Origin: Undaria pinnatifida
Lineage: Eukaryota > Sar > Phaeophyceae > Laminariales > Alariaceae
Assembly (NCBI GenBank): GCA_012845835.1
Contig: JABAKD010000001.1
Coordinates: 5,090,976-5,154,975 of the forward strand
Length of the DNA: 64,000 nt
Reading direction: 5' to 3'
Shown: piece after piece, positions 19,313 through 30,857 of the stretch
How positions within the stretch are numbered: the stretch's first letter is position 1
Layout of the letters: each line of letters begins with the position of its first letter
Notes under the pieces: generated by a model
Database searches by the model: none
Told to the model about the DNA's origin: nothing
The model's input: only the letters and a program-made list of their open reading frames with translations
Program-made: the position numbers and the translations under genes

Positions 19313-19839
19313 CAGACCCTACGGTCCCGGCGTTTGTCCCGTTGGAGAGGGTGCATCGCGTCAAGAACAAAATTAGGGGGGAGAGGGGGGTTGTTGTAGG
19401 ACCGACCGAGATGACTTTTGCTCGAACACTTTAAAAAAGAAAACAGAATAAAGGTTTTTCTGGGCATCGGGCAAGGCATTTGACCTGCGATGTAACCCGG
19501 ACGAGCTGATGTGCCGTCAGAAACGCAACATGCAACATTGGAGGAAATTCGCAACACCGGTGCTGGTTTCGGTTTACACGAGTAGGCATGAAGACAGAAA
19601 GAAAACCACAGGCACAAAGTGGCCCCCCTCCCCACCCCCGCCCTGAGTCCATCATCCCGCTGAAAAGCGAACCCAATCTCTGCTGGCGTTCCCAACCCTA
19701 CGAAAAGAAGCGCCCCCCCGGAAACCAAAAGCAAGGAGACAGTATGTACTCTAAAACCCGCCACACCGAAAACCTAGACGGCTAACGGGCCCGACGTTCG
19801 GCACGCCTTGCCCCTCTCTGCAAGCATGGGGTACGCAAC
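19313..19839. other. Spacer between ankyrin-type gene 1 and the MULE gene
   Basis: No coding match was found. The MULE element's end, if it has terminal repeats, should lie here, but I could not recognise one. Confidence 0.4.
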
Positions 19840-22800
19840 TCAACGGCTCTGGGCGGAAGCCCGAACAGCCGATCCTACCACATTACCCGACTCGTGAGAC
19901 CCCCGTTGTCGTTTGCCTTTGCCTCTTGCAGACGGCAGACGGACAACTTCTGGATTCGCCACGGGCAGAGGGCCCGACGACTCCGCCGACGATCCTAGCC
20001 TCGCAGCCTGTACCACTCCCGCCTTAAACTGTTGCACCAGCGCCCGAAGGGCTTCCGGAGGCACAGTTTCTACTCCTAAGCTCACAGCTGCTGTTGTCTC
20101 CTTGAGACAGTCTACATACAGAAAACGGCGGTCCTGAGGGGTGGGGCCGGTCTGCTTCAACTGCACAAGAGGCGACTCTATGGTTTCGTTACCTGCATTC
20201 CACCTCACCCCCCCCTCGTGCCCCCCCCCCCCCCCCCCCTCAACGTCCCCGCTGGCACGCTGTTCGCCGTCGGTGGCGGCAAGTGGGGCCGGCAGTTCGG
20301 CGGCTTGTAAAGGTTTGTGATTTTTGGCTACTGCCCACGTGGGTTTCGATCCCTCCGGCCACTTACTCGTGGGTTTCCGCCCCCGCTCGACCAGTCAGTG
20401 CTGGTTGAGAATGCCAACGTGAAACTTGTACTTTCGGCTAAGGCGCATGGCTGCCCAAAAATGCCTACGGCAAACTCCTAGTTCTTGCAGCGTGCGGCAG
20501 GAGCAGAGGTGACTCCCGTCCGTCATGCCGAGGACTACGTATCGCTTGTCAGTGCCATCGTTGTTCTCCACTATCAGGGCGACATCTACCACATCTACGA
20601 CCTTTATCCCGATGTACTCAAACTTGCTAAGCGCCTCTCGGCGGGCAGAACCTTCAAGCACGGCGTTCACGGGGCTTGAGCAGAACACCGAGGCCATGGT
20701 AACCTCTTCCACCATGAACCTGTACGCCCACGCGCCCAGCGCGAACTTGCACGGCGCCAACACCGCGTCACCCAACCAGAAGTCAGCCACATTCGACTGC
20801 TGCACAGATGGTAGAATAAGCTGGGCGCTGCGAAGTATGGCGCGGTCTCTTGCCTTCTCCATGGCCTTCGAGAGGAAGTCGAACACGCTGCAAAGGCTTG
20901 CCTGCGCATTCAAGAATCGAGCGATCAAAGCATTCATCGCTGCGGCGAGGAGGAAAACAGGCAGACGAAAGAAGGGCGCGGACAAGTGCTGTTGGGTCGG
21001 CGTTTTCACCATTGTCATCGCGCGATTTCACGTCGTGCACCGGTGCAATCAGTACGGCGCTTGGGAGGCGGTGACAACGTTCCTACCTCAAGGCATGCTG
21101 ACAGTTTGGCGAAACACGTGTGCGGTGAAGTAGTTCCACGCTGTTCGACGCCAACCTAGGAGCTACATAGCGTTACCCCAATGTGTCTATACAATGATCC
21201 TTCGTAGCCACCAGCGAGGTAATATAACCTCCGGCAAAGGGTAAAGCAATACCAAGTGCGTGCACTTGCCACACCACTGAACAAGCATGTTCCACCTACA
21301 TTCGACCCTGTTGGTGGTGAACGAGGCGATGCTGAACACCAGGACCGACGCGTACACAGTCCATCGCTCGCGGTCCGCGTGAAGCTTCTCCATGTATGAC
21401 TTCGCCTTTGGGAATGTTTCAACCAGCTTGGCGTACTCTTCCTCGAACCCACTCTCCGTTAGCCGCCCACGAGTCTTGTGGAACTGGTCGAGGAAGTCCT
21501 TTGTGAGGTTGGGGACAAGGCGAGGGAACCGAGGGGAACGAAGAACGTACCGTCAGACCACAGGCTACGTACGTATGTCTTGCAAGTCGATTAGGGCAAA
21601 TAACGACGAGGGAGTTGCGTGACAGCAGCAGGCATGTGGCAGCACGACAACACTATACGCTGCGCAGGAAACCTTTGGCATGGTGCAGGTACTTTCTTTT
21701 GCTTTTCCTCACATTAGCTCTCTACTCCAAAACATCAATGGAAGCCCTAACCGTACGAACACTCGACGCCCCGATGACACAAACAATGAAAAAGAGGCAT
21801 AGTTCACGTACGCGCCCTGCGATGACTCGCGTGCCGCTGGCGCAAAATGAGAAAGTAGGGTAAATACCCGTCGGAAGAAAAACAAAGACGTAAAAAAATG
21901 CAGTGTCCTAGTCTCTCACCTGGAAGGTCGAACCCAGCACACTCTTGAGGTTCTTGATGATGTCCTGGCCGAGGTACCACGCGCATCGCCGTTTTTTCGC
22001 GTCCTCGAAAACCTCCTCCGCCGCAAGGGTCATGGCCGCGTCCGCATCTTGCAGGAAGACATCCGGAGCCGCCCCCCGGGCCGCCTTGAACTGCTCCAGC
22101 ATCCAAGTGAACGTGTCCGTCTTCGTGTCCGACAAGAGCGCCTGAAAGACAATACGTGAGAAGTACTCTCCATCGATGACGACTCCGAGGCCGAGGGGAA
22201 GACGGTAACGGTTCTTGACAGCCGTGTCATCGTACAAGAGGACGGAGCCGTACCGGGTCGCAAGGGATATCTGTACATGGCGAATCGCACGCGACACGGG
22301 GGAGGGGGAAGGAGGGGTCGGGAAGCAGCATAAACCATCGCGCCGTTGGCTGTCCGGAAATATATTGGGGTATCGCCAATTCGGCTATGGCACTTCCTAT
22401 TCAACACCCGAGAGGACAACGACGTAAAGTGAAAAACCATCGCGTCGAGGGAAGACGGGAAGATCAGTACGAAAGTGCGGGGGTGGGTGGCGTTCGTGTG
22501 CGACCCCGTCTTCAAATCGTAGGGTCTTCCGACCACACCGGTCACGAGGCGCCGACAAAATGTCCGTGTAATTATGTCAGGTCAGAACGACGATGACTGC
22601 TGCCATGACATTCATCAAAACGCCACGTCCAGTCAGCACGCTCACCTGCTCCGCTGTCATCCAGAAGCAGTGGGTTAGGCGCCCATTCTCGAGCTTGACG
22701 TCGTACACTCCTCCATCCTTTGTGCATTCCCGAACCTAAACTAAGAACATACACCGTTCGAATATAGCGTAGGCAGGCAGGCGTCAGAGGTGGGTTCGCT

Positions 22801-24542
22801 ACCTACGCAAGTGCGTCGTATGTTCCACACGCCGCGCACACGGACGAGACGTGTTCCGCGCGACACGCCAGACTAGGACAAAAAAATAAAACGTACCTTC
22901 TGCAAGAAGAAAGTAGTGTAGGCAGGCAAGGGGAAGAGGTTGGTCCACTACCTACAGAAGTGCGTCATGTGGTGCTCCACACGCCGCGCACACGGACAAT
23001 ACGTGCTGCACGCGACACGCCAGACAAGGACAACAAAGATCGCACCTTTTTCAAGAAGTCTTGAGCGTCAGACTCGCGTCCACCCTGGCGATGTTGACTG
23101 ACGGCATTCTGCATCACCTTCGGGTTCACCGCTCGGTCATGCAGAGCCTCTAGGACGACCGCTTGGTCGCTCGGTTGCATCCCCGCGTCTGCAGTGGAGA
23201 CAAACCACACGAAGACACGGACACAAACGGACGAACACGGACGTGCGGTGGACAATACTCAACGGAGGGGACCTTGGATCTCCGTGGGATGGGATGCAAG
23301 GGAAAAAACGGAGTACGTGGAGTATCTGTCTCTCGACCTAGTGCATTGGTGAACCGCTCCATTGTCCGAGTTGCTCTCCTGTGCGAGCCTTGCCATGTTG
23401 TCCGCCTCCAACGTGGAGGGCAATAACACTATCCCCCATCGACCTCTCCCCCTACATAGCACAACATACCTGTCAGTTTTGCCGAGGTCTCCATCATCGG
23501 CGTTGACAACGCCCCCAGCTGTGCTTCTTTAGCGTTGACGGCCTCTCTGTCGACGTCGTGGTTGTGCTCCAGATGCATGGTCGTAATCCGCGGGTACTTG
23601 CTGTCGCTGCTCTGAGCCGGCCATCGTACGTTTATCTGACGGACATTAACCCATAGCCACCACAAACGACGCAGCAGCAGGGTAGGGTTCGCTTCAGTAA
23701 CGCGTCGTATACATCGTGTTCCCAAGGAAGATACCATCACCATTCACGAAAAAACGGACCCCATCTTGACACAACCCAAGGCCATACTCTGGACCCACCA
23801 CCCAAGTAATGTGGGGCCCCACATCCAATTCAACCCAAAAACTGCCAGTATTTCGACACACCACGTGCGGGAACTTGCATGTCAAATCTTGTTTATTTGT
23901 TCGCAAGGCCCAAGACAAAACCCGACCAAGGCGCTTATATATATCCTCCGAGAATAACACATACGTACATGTACGACGGTACAAGTGCTACAACCTGAAC
24001 TCGACACCAACCTTGCAATCGCAGCCGGTCCTGCCGCTTGAGCTTCTCCGTCGCTTCTGGTTGTTCCCTCCTGCGCAAGGGGAGGGAGGGCCGACGGGAC
24101 AGGTGAACAGGTCAACTTCACCCCATCATGTGCGGCCGAGTATTCATGGGTTTCACGGTACATCAATCCCAGAATACTCGACGTGACTCAGTTACCTGAA
24201 TCTCCAATCAGGCTACCTAAATGTAGTGATTGTCGCAGTCACTGAAGCGCCAAAAAAAAAAAAAAAAAAGAAAAAACGAACGAACGTAGCAGAATTCCTA
24301 TCGGAGAGGCACTACTGCCGGAGTCTTCCTCCTTTTCCCTTCGCCGTCTGCTACTACCCCATCATCATCACCTACGCACCGTTCGTCGCCTCCCGTCGCT
24401 CGCCTTGCCGGTTCGGCATGCCATGCACGCAAGAGAGCGTGCACGCCACCTGTTTCTCCGCCTGTTTCTTAGAGCTGCTCTTCACCACCTTCACTCCATG
24501 CTGTTTGCACACGGTCTTCACCGCTTCCACCATGGTGTCCAT
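19840..24542 (-). CDS. MULE/FAR1-type transposase gene, eight exons
   Basis: The exons, in transcript order on the minus strand, are 24542-24380, 24070-24012, 23635-23470, 23188-23046, 22735-22646, 22270-21920, 21498-21300 and 20939-20395. All seven introns are GT-AG, and the phases join without a break to give 571 codons. The order of parts is a FAR1-like zinc DNA-binding region (VACTLSCVHG ... RTGCDCK ... HLEHNHDV), a linker, the MULE catalytic domain (LYDDTAVKNRYRLPL with Asp 1, FLQDADAAMTLAAEE with Asp 2, a Glu probably in SGFEEEYAKL) and a SWIM zinc finger (CSC ... VCRRH). CAWY stands where the family usually has C-x-x-H. After TGA 20395-20397 the same frame stays open to a poly-G run near 20230, and a further open segment lies at 20208-19840. 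The original protein was perhaps longer, with a Trp codon at the stop. It could be a domesticated gene or an intact element. Confidence 0.85.
20218..20240. repeat. Poly-C/G tract in the MULE gene tail
   Basis: A near-pure C run on the plus strand (poly-Gly coding on the gene strand). Slippage here would break the frame into the 19840-20208 segment. Confidence 0.85.
24249..24270 (+). repeat. Poly-A tract
   Basis: An A-run interrupted by one G. It may be the tail of a retroposed copy, but no matching body is recognisable. Confidence 0.6.
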
Positions 24543-24728
24543 GTTCTTACCCTCCGTAGGGATCTGTGTCAGGTGCGTCTGTAGCGCGTCAGCGCTATAC
24601 ACCCCATGGTTCCTGTACGGCCAGGGTACATGACAGCAGATGAGCGAAACGTCCACAGAAGGTCATGAACTGCTTCAGCTTTCTTCGCACACGGGCAAAT
24701 TCTCACCTTTTTCGATTCATCGAGAGAA

Positions 24729-24815
24729 AAAATTGTTACCGTCGGGAATCGAACCCCTAACCTCGCTTCAGCGTAGGCACCGTAGTTACATCTAGACCAC
24801 CGGGGCGACCGGCAC
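24729..24815 (-). repeat. tRNA-derived short repeat (SINE-like), head GGTCGCCCCGGTGGTCTA
   Basis: On the minus strand GGTGGTCTAGATG fits a tRNA A box and GGTTCGATTCC a B box, about 45 bases apart. The T stem and acceptor do not pair fully, so a working tRNA is unlikely. The same head (GCCGGCCGCCCCGGTGGTCT) occurs at 47068, giving a second family member. Confidence 0.65.
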
Positions 24816-25611
24816 GTTTGCAACGAAGTGTTGCCGGTATCCTCTCACTACTGCTGTTGTAACACTAGGGGCCTGCAATGACGTTGGGGTGAAATATCGA
24901 TAAGTATTTCTATGGGGGGATTATGCATATGTATGAGCCCCTTGCAAATCATGCAAGAAAATCCTGCTATAATGTAAACGTCGACGTACCTGCGACGGTG
25001 TGCTCCTTGAAGGCTCCTTCTCGACGCTCCCTGGTTCCCGCGCCGAAGGCATTGCCCCATCTCCGCCGCCGCCTCCCTTCTGAAATCAGGAAAGAGCGAT
25101 ACGACACACAGAGACCCACTTGGTTTAAATCCCTTCAAGTGTGTGCGCGTGTGCGTGTGTGACTACTCCTGCACAGAGCCACCACTTGGACGATATACTT
25201 ACGTACGCGAGTCCAAGTCGGTTTTCCAGTTTCATCATAAAATATCCCTACTTCGTACAGTACAAAAATGTGCATCACTCTAGTGTCCGCCATCTGCTGA
25301 TGGTACACACACGGGCCGTGCACACGTTAGCAGAGCATCTCGCCCGGAGTATCCTCTGTTGTGGTTTCGCCATCCTCCTGCCGCCCACTAAGGCTCTACA
25401 CATTGCTCTTTAAAGATGGACAACTTCCAAGATACTTCCAAGATGGGTGAAGGTCCGGCATCTTGCTGTACGCTGCTAATAGACTTACTTAATTTTGTCT
25501 TTCTCAGGGATTGCCCATCCCTGGCCTCTCAGTGCTCCAACTTCCATATTACTTGCGGAACCTTTCCAGCTTTTCTTTGCTTTCCAGCTTCGTTCGAAAT
25601 ACGAAACGCCA
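24816..25611. other. Intergenic stretch without recognised gene
   Basis: A short GTGTGCGCGTGTGCG microsatellite (25140-25161) is the only clear feature. The ORFs here are short and show no motif. Confidence 0.45.
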
Positions 25612-26163
25612 ATGGTTCATACCCGTGCTACAACACCAGGTTTGTACATACATTCAGGTACTATACGCTGTTGGATCACATGCACGCCCAGCTCAGATCA
25701 GTCCGGCTATATATAGCCCAGCAGCGCAGCGTAGCGCCGTGCGGTGCGGTGCCGTGCCCTTCGTTGCGGTGCTGTGTCGCTGCGCTGTGTGCTTTCTTTC
25801 AAAAATAGAGCAGTAAGTACCGGGTATAATACGTGTTGTGTACGGAGTACTACTTTTTCTCTTTTTTCTTCTACATGTCACATTGTATTTGATCTTTCAC
25901 GGCCCCCTGTTTTCACCCCTGGCAAATCACCCCCATACTGCCGATCAGACACCGGTAACAGAAGCACATAGCACAGCTGAGCACAACAGAGCAATTTGCT
26001 CTACACAAGTAGCTCTTGGCATTATCAAATCGCTGTTCGCACCAAATCATGTTTCTCTTCTACCTGTCCCCTTTAAATATGTTTTTAGTTGAATCCTTCC
26101 TTGCCTTGCGCGAGCGTAGCGGGCGGCGTCAGCCGCCCGCGGAGCGGAGCCCTTGTAAGAAAT
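25612..26163 (+). repeat. Dispersed 0.55-kb repeat, copy 1
   Basis: It matches 35087-35697 along most of its length, from CACCAGGTTTGTACATAC to GCGGAGCCCTTGTA. Near the end GGGCGGCGTCAGCCGCCC forms a strong hairpin. It keeps the undisturbed sequence CATGCACGCCCAGCTC (around 25680), the empty site of the miniature LTR in copy 2. It encodes no recognisable protein. Confidence 0.8.
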
Positions 26164-26310
26164 AGTGATATAGTGCGGACAGGGAGTGGCCGCGAACAAA
26201 AACAAAAGAGGCGAGAGGCTGGCGCGGGTCCTCGACTAATTTTCTCTTCTCGCCGATCGCCTTTGCTAATGAGGCGCCTATTGTGTTGCGCAAAAGCTAC
26301 AACTTTCGGC

Positions 26311-26799
26311 CTATGTGGTACGCTCAACGCTCACCGCTGTCTCTGGGGTGGCTGGTGCTGCGGTCTCTGCGCCTGGTCCTGCTCTCTGCTGCTGCTGCTG
26401 TTCTTGGGCGTGCTGGTGGCTCACAGGCTGCTGCTGGTGTTGTTCTTTCTGGGCGTTGCTTTGCTGCATGAAAGCGTCGTCGTCGTCGTCTATATCGACG
26501 ACGATACTGCTGCCGCCGACGGATACTGCGTCCTCATCTTCGCCCAAGGGCAGTTTCCTACCGCCAATTAGATCCATAAGGGACATGGTCGTTGGCGTGG
26601 TCTCGGACGTGTCCTGTCTCGTGTGATGGTCTGCTGTCTGCTGTTGTGTATTTTTCGGGAGGGTAGGTTCTGATGGTTTTGTGGGGGGTGGTTCTGGAGG
26701 CGTTTCCCAGTCCTGCAAGAATTCGTTGCAGGGCCGTCCTGCAAATAGGGTTTCCCTCCCTTTGTTTTGTGCCCCTGCCGCTGCCGCTGCCGGTACCAC
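26311..26799 (-). CDS. Gln/Asp-rich ORF of a dispersed family
   Basis: This 162-codon ORF contains LQDWETPPEPPPTKPSEP, then MSLMDLIGGRKLPLG, a VDIDDDDDAF acidic stretch and a Gln/His-rich region. The second Met may be the true start. Parts of a second copy lie at 16150-16379 and 17188-17484. I do not recognise a fold or function. Conservation of order between copies is the only sign that it was once translated. Confidence 0.4.
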   Translation of the reverse strand: MVPAAAAAGAQNKGRETLFAGRPCNEFLQDWETPPEPPPTKPSEPTLPKNTQQQTADHHTRQDTSETTPTTMSLMDLIGGRKLPLGEDEDAVSVGGSSIVVDIDDDDDAFMQQSNAQKEQHQQQPVSHQHAQEQQQQQRAGPGAETAAPATPETAVSVERTT

Positions 26800-26873
26800 C
26801 GCTGTAAAGGTACCACCGCTGTAAAAATGTGGGGCGCGTGGGTACTGTACAAATCTCGTCCGCGCCTGTACGC

Positions 26874-27063
26874 CAGTACCACTGTCAATATGTGGGGCGC
26901 GTTACCCGTTACTACTGCTGAACGTACATATATCGTCCATCCCAACATGCACGTATGATATCATAGGTGACAATAGTTCTTCAAACGTTTTGCTTTCGTT
27001 TTGTGCTTGGTGCTTGATGGCATGGTGTTGTTGCAGGAGTTCAGGCCGGCGGGATCGGAGCGC
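26874..27063 (+). repeat. Direct repeat, left copy
   Basis: It runs from CAGTACCACTGTCAATATGT to GGCCGGCGGGATCGGAGCGC and is repeated at 27238-27410. The offset of 364 bases suggests a tandem duplication of a longer unit. Confidence 0.8.
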
Positions 27064-27237
27064 CCCTCCCTCCCTGCAGGAGCTTCACCTGCTGCACCTG
27101 CACCTACACCTGCGCGGCAGAAACCCCTCCAACGAGCGCCGGCCCAGCACAGCAGGTGAACTAGAGGGCACTTCAAAATGACGGGCTGCCGTCGCCCCTG
27201 CCGTGTCGACTGTAAACTGACGACCCCATGCCTGTAC

Positions 27238-27410
27238 CAGTACCACTGCCAAGATGTGGGGCGCGTTACTGCGGTACATACTCCGGCCATTCCAACATGT
27301 GCGTATGATATCATAGGTGACAACTCAGTTGTTCGAAGTTGTTCCTTTCGTTTTGTGCTTGTTGGCGTGATGCTGTTGCCGGAGTTCAGGCCGGCGGGAT
27401 CGGAGCGCCT
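27238..27410 (+). repeat. Direct repeat, right copy
   Basis: It is the partner of 26874-27063, with small indels around the CTTGGTGCTTGATGG / CTTGTTGGCGTGATG segment. Confidence 0.8.
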
Positions 27411-27657
27411 CTCCCTGCTCTGCTCGATTCATACGGCAGCTTGCTGTTAATTCTCGTTTGTTTTCGGTCCACATCCTAGTCAAACATTAACATATCTGCT
27501 ATTACACACCGTACTGCTGGCCCGTACTGCTGGCCCGTACTGCTAGCTCTACTGCTATACTCTGCCATGCCGTCTCCTCGCAATAATTCGGTTTGCTTCC
27601 GCCCACCCAGCATAAAATCGCTTAATTCTCACCCCTCCCCTCCCCACCCCTCGCATT

Positions 27658-29694
27658 TTGTTATACTTGCGGGCCATACTTGCGCCGTCGTCACAGGTGT
27701 CCAGAAACCCGCTCACAGAGAGCAAGGACATTGTTGCAAGGGTGTTGCCCTTCGTACCGAATGCTCCATTCATCTTCCTCGGTGGAGTACATACGTTGTG
27801 GCACTCGGCGTTTGGTTCTGAGTGCAATAGGACTCGTCGCGTGGACACCATGGCATCGCCCGCCTGTCTCCAATGGGCACTAGATAGCGGTCTTGGTACC
27901 GGCCCGGATGATCCGAGTCCGTTGTTGGTGGCGGCCAGGGCGGGCACGGTTGATTGCGTGCGGCTAGCAAGAATCGCTTTTTGCTTGGGCTGGGGTCAAA
28001 GTGTGCTACCGAGGCTGCACGAGGCGGGAACGTCAACGTCCTGGAGTGGTGTCACAGCCAGGATATGCCCTTGGCCGAAGCGTGCTCAATCGACGGGAGG
28101 ACGGTAGAAGCTGCAGTGGCAAGTGGATGCGTCGACACCGTGGAATGGTGCCTACAGCGCGGGTGTGCAATCGGCGCTGCGGTTGAGACAGCGGCTCGAC
28201 TTGGGCGCGTCGATATCCTCAAACGTTTCAACGAAGACGACCGGGCCGACGCGATATACACCAGTTGGAGTGGAGGACCGATCGCTGCTGCAAACGGCGG
28301 GGACGTGGCCACTTTCAAGTGGTTAATGGAGCACATAGAGTTTGGCGATTCGGAGGATGGAATATTATCCGAGGCGCTATCCGCGGCCGCAGCAGGAGGG
28401 CATACGAAACTACTCCGGCACTGGAAGGACGAAGGGGGAGGAGGGTTGGGGGATGCCACCCAAACAATCGCCACGGATGCAGCAGCAGGAGGACACCTCA
28501 ACACCCTTCAATGGGCGATGTCGAATGGTTGTTCTTGGGACGAAAGTACGTGTGAATCGGCCGCGAAGGGTGGGCATGTTGATGTCCTGGAGTGGTGCAG
28601 GGTGAATGGCTGCCCTTGGGATCCGAACGCGTGCGCGAAGTGGGCTGCGGAAATGGCCGCCGAGCGTGGTGTCACAGGTATGCTGGAATGGTGCACTGCT
28701 AACGGCTGTGGGGGCATGTTCCCTTGCTGCGGAGTTCGGGCAGTTGGGTGTGCTTATGTGGGCCCGTGAAAACGGAGCGCCCTGGGGAACGAACACTTGT
28801 CCCGAGGCTGCTGGGAGGGGAGACTTGATTCTCCTCCGATGGTGCAGGGAACAAGGCTGCCCGTGGGGCCAGTCGACGTGTTTGAGGGCTGTTGAAGGTG
28901 CTTGTTTGGATGTGCTGAAGTGGGCGCGGGCCCACAACTGCCCATGGGATCCGGTGGCTTGCTCCTGGGCAGCGTCGTACGCGGCGTCTGTTTCGGGGAA
29001 TTTGGAACCGCTCATTTGGTGCTTATCAAACGGGTGTCCACGGGTGGACCGACACCCAGACAACCCGGCGACAACGGCAATCGGTGCGGCTGTGAATGCG
29101 TGTCAGTGGTGGTCGGCGGATGGAGCGGGCTTAACGGTCATAGAGTGGATGAAGGCGGACGGCTACCTGTGGCAGCCGGACGAGAGTTGGTGCGCCATCG
29201 CAGGTATGTCGGGTGTCGTACTCCTGCTGCAGTGGTTGAGGGGAAACAGTGTTCCCTGGGATTACAAGACCGCCCTTAATGCCGCTGAATCAGGCCACAT
29301 CGACGCGTTGCGGTGGTGCAATTCCCATGGCCACGAAAGGGTGGATATCACTGGTTATGTGGCCGCCGCCCGAGATGACATCGCCATGGTAACTTGGTCC
29401 CGGGACGTCGGCATCGTCTTCAACGAGCACACGCACGCAACACCCCGGGACATCGGTGTTATGGAATGGCTGCGGGATAACCGTTGTCCTTTTGATGCCC
29501 TCACGCCAGTTTACGCTGGGAGGTATTCAGTATTGGACGTACTTGAATGGTCCAAGAAGAACGGGTACCCTTTCGATGCGAGGGTGTGGCTCGAGTGTGA
29601 GGATGCTAGGACAAAAGAATACAACCCTGTCTGGCTGTGGTGCGAAAACAATGGCTTCACAACGGGTGACCGCGGAGAGGGAGAGACGGTGTAG
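27658..29694 (+). pseudogene. Ankyrin-type repeat protein 2, two frameshifts
   Basis: The reading moves through three open segments: from about 27715 (SKDIVARVLPFVPNAPFIF, an F-box-like start) to about 27965, then to about 28704 in another frame, then back to the first frame up to TAG 29692-29694. Joined, it would give a protein of over 600 residues. Most repeats carry the signature W-C/A-R-x-N-G-C-P-W-D, for example EWCRVNGCPWDPNAC and WARAHNCPWDPVACSWAA. This family is expanded in brown algae and other stramenopiles. The breaks sit at TAGCAAGAA (about 27965) and in the GGCTGTGGGGGCATG region (about 28704). Short homopolymers make sequencing error a fair alternative. Confidence 0.75.
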
Positions 29695-30532
29695 GCGCAG
29701 GGTGGGTCTGAAATATTGGGGGTTGGTAGAGGGTATGTTGGGTCGTTGAGGCATCATGGTTCGACGTTGGACGGCGAAAGTACGCCCTGCGCGGTCGTCT
29801 TGATTGACATATGAATGTGGGTATATGGCGGAGGCGTGTGCATGGGTGCGTTTGTGCTACATAGGCCTTTACACAGTATGGTTACATATTCATGTTTTCC
29901 TGCTGTCTTCTTGTGTTGGGCAGAGCACAGGTGGTTATTGAGGCGTGTTTCGGTCAGATGCGCTTCCGTATTTGTTTTTGTTTTCTTGGATATGCTCTCA
30001 ATTGTGCTCTTTGTTATGGGGATGTAAACCGTAATTCTATTATGGAAACCCGGGAATGGTCCTTACACGCCCCCCCCGTATTTGCGTGCGCTGGAAATTG
30101 AAAACCGCAGCAACGCCCAAGGACTGCGACAGCATAATAACGAACTTTTTTTATTGCAGATTTTGACGTGATTGCTTCGTCTCCCACAAGTGAGGATACC
30201 TAATTTATACAGGTCCCTTACGGTGTCCCATCTGTTTCTCAAGGTTTTTGATACATTGTTGTTGAATTGTGCGGCGTTGTGCGAGTGAAACTCGTTTTTT
30301 TACAGCCTGTGCTTGAACCATGCAGCCGAATGCCCGCCCAAACAAACAATCGGCCCCAGAAATGGCCGTTTTTGGCGCCTTTCGCAGGGGGCAAAAAAGT
30401 GGCGGAAAGGCGTGGGAATATAGACTTACTTACTAATATCTTGGTGCTGAAAGCGCTCGGTAGGTGCTTCCTTGGCACCTCGGAGGTCGGACGGTCCAGC
30501 TTACTTGCGGAACGGTCCAGCTTTTCTTTGAT
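29695..30532. other. Intergenic stretch
   Basis: No gene is supported. The word CGGAACGGTCCAGCTT (near 30509) recurs at 46660, which hints at a dispersed repeat edge. Confidence 0.4.
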
Positions 30533-30708
30533 TTCTTGCTCCACCCGATCAGTTTTTGTTTCAAATATATATCAACGTTTTTATGGGGATAACTTTTTTT
30601 TTCCGATGATTTTCTTCGAGTTCTTGCTCCACCTGATCTATTTTTGTTGCCAATATATATCGATTTTTTTAATGGGGATAACTTTTTTTCCCCGATGACA
30701 CCCAGATT
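30533..30708 (+). repeat. 88-bp tandem duplication
   Basis: Units start at TTCTTGCTCCACC, at 30533 and 30621. Each holds AATATATATC, a T run and ATGGGGATAACTTTTTT. It is part of the tail of a tRNA-derived repeat; the tRNA-like head follows at 30690. Confidence 0.8.
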
Positions 30709-30780
30709 CGAACCACCGAAGACAAAGCTTACAAGCGGACAGTCTATCTACTAGACCACAACGTCACATTGATATCTCGT
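30690..30780 (-). repeat. tRNA-derived SINE-like repeat
   Basis: On the minus strand TGTGGTCTAGTAGATAG fits an A box and GGTTCGAATCT a B box. The T-rich and ATGGGGATAA segments downstream form a tail that recurs at 34861-34905. The A and B boxes are kept but the stems are imperfect, so it is tRNA-like rather than a tRNA gene. Confidence 0.65.
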
Positions 30781-30857
30781 ATTTTATTGTTACAACTAAA
30801 ATTGATAAATATATACTCCGTACCAAGTATCGTTTTTTCATGGGTCATTATTGTTTG

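Noticed and set aside
24729-24815. Functional tRNA gene
   Set aside because: A and B boxes fit, but the T stem and acceptor pair poorly and the head recurs as a dispersed repeat.
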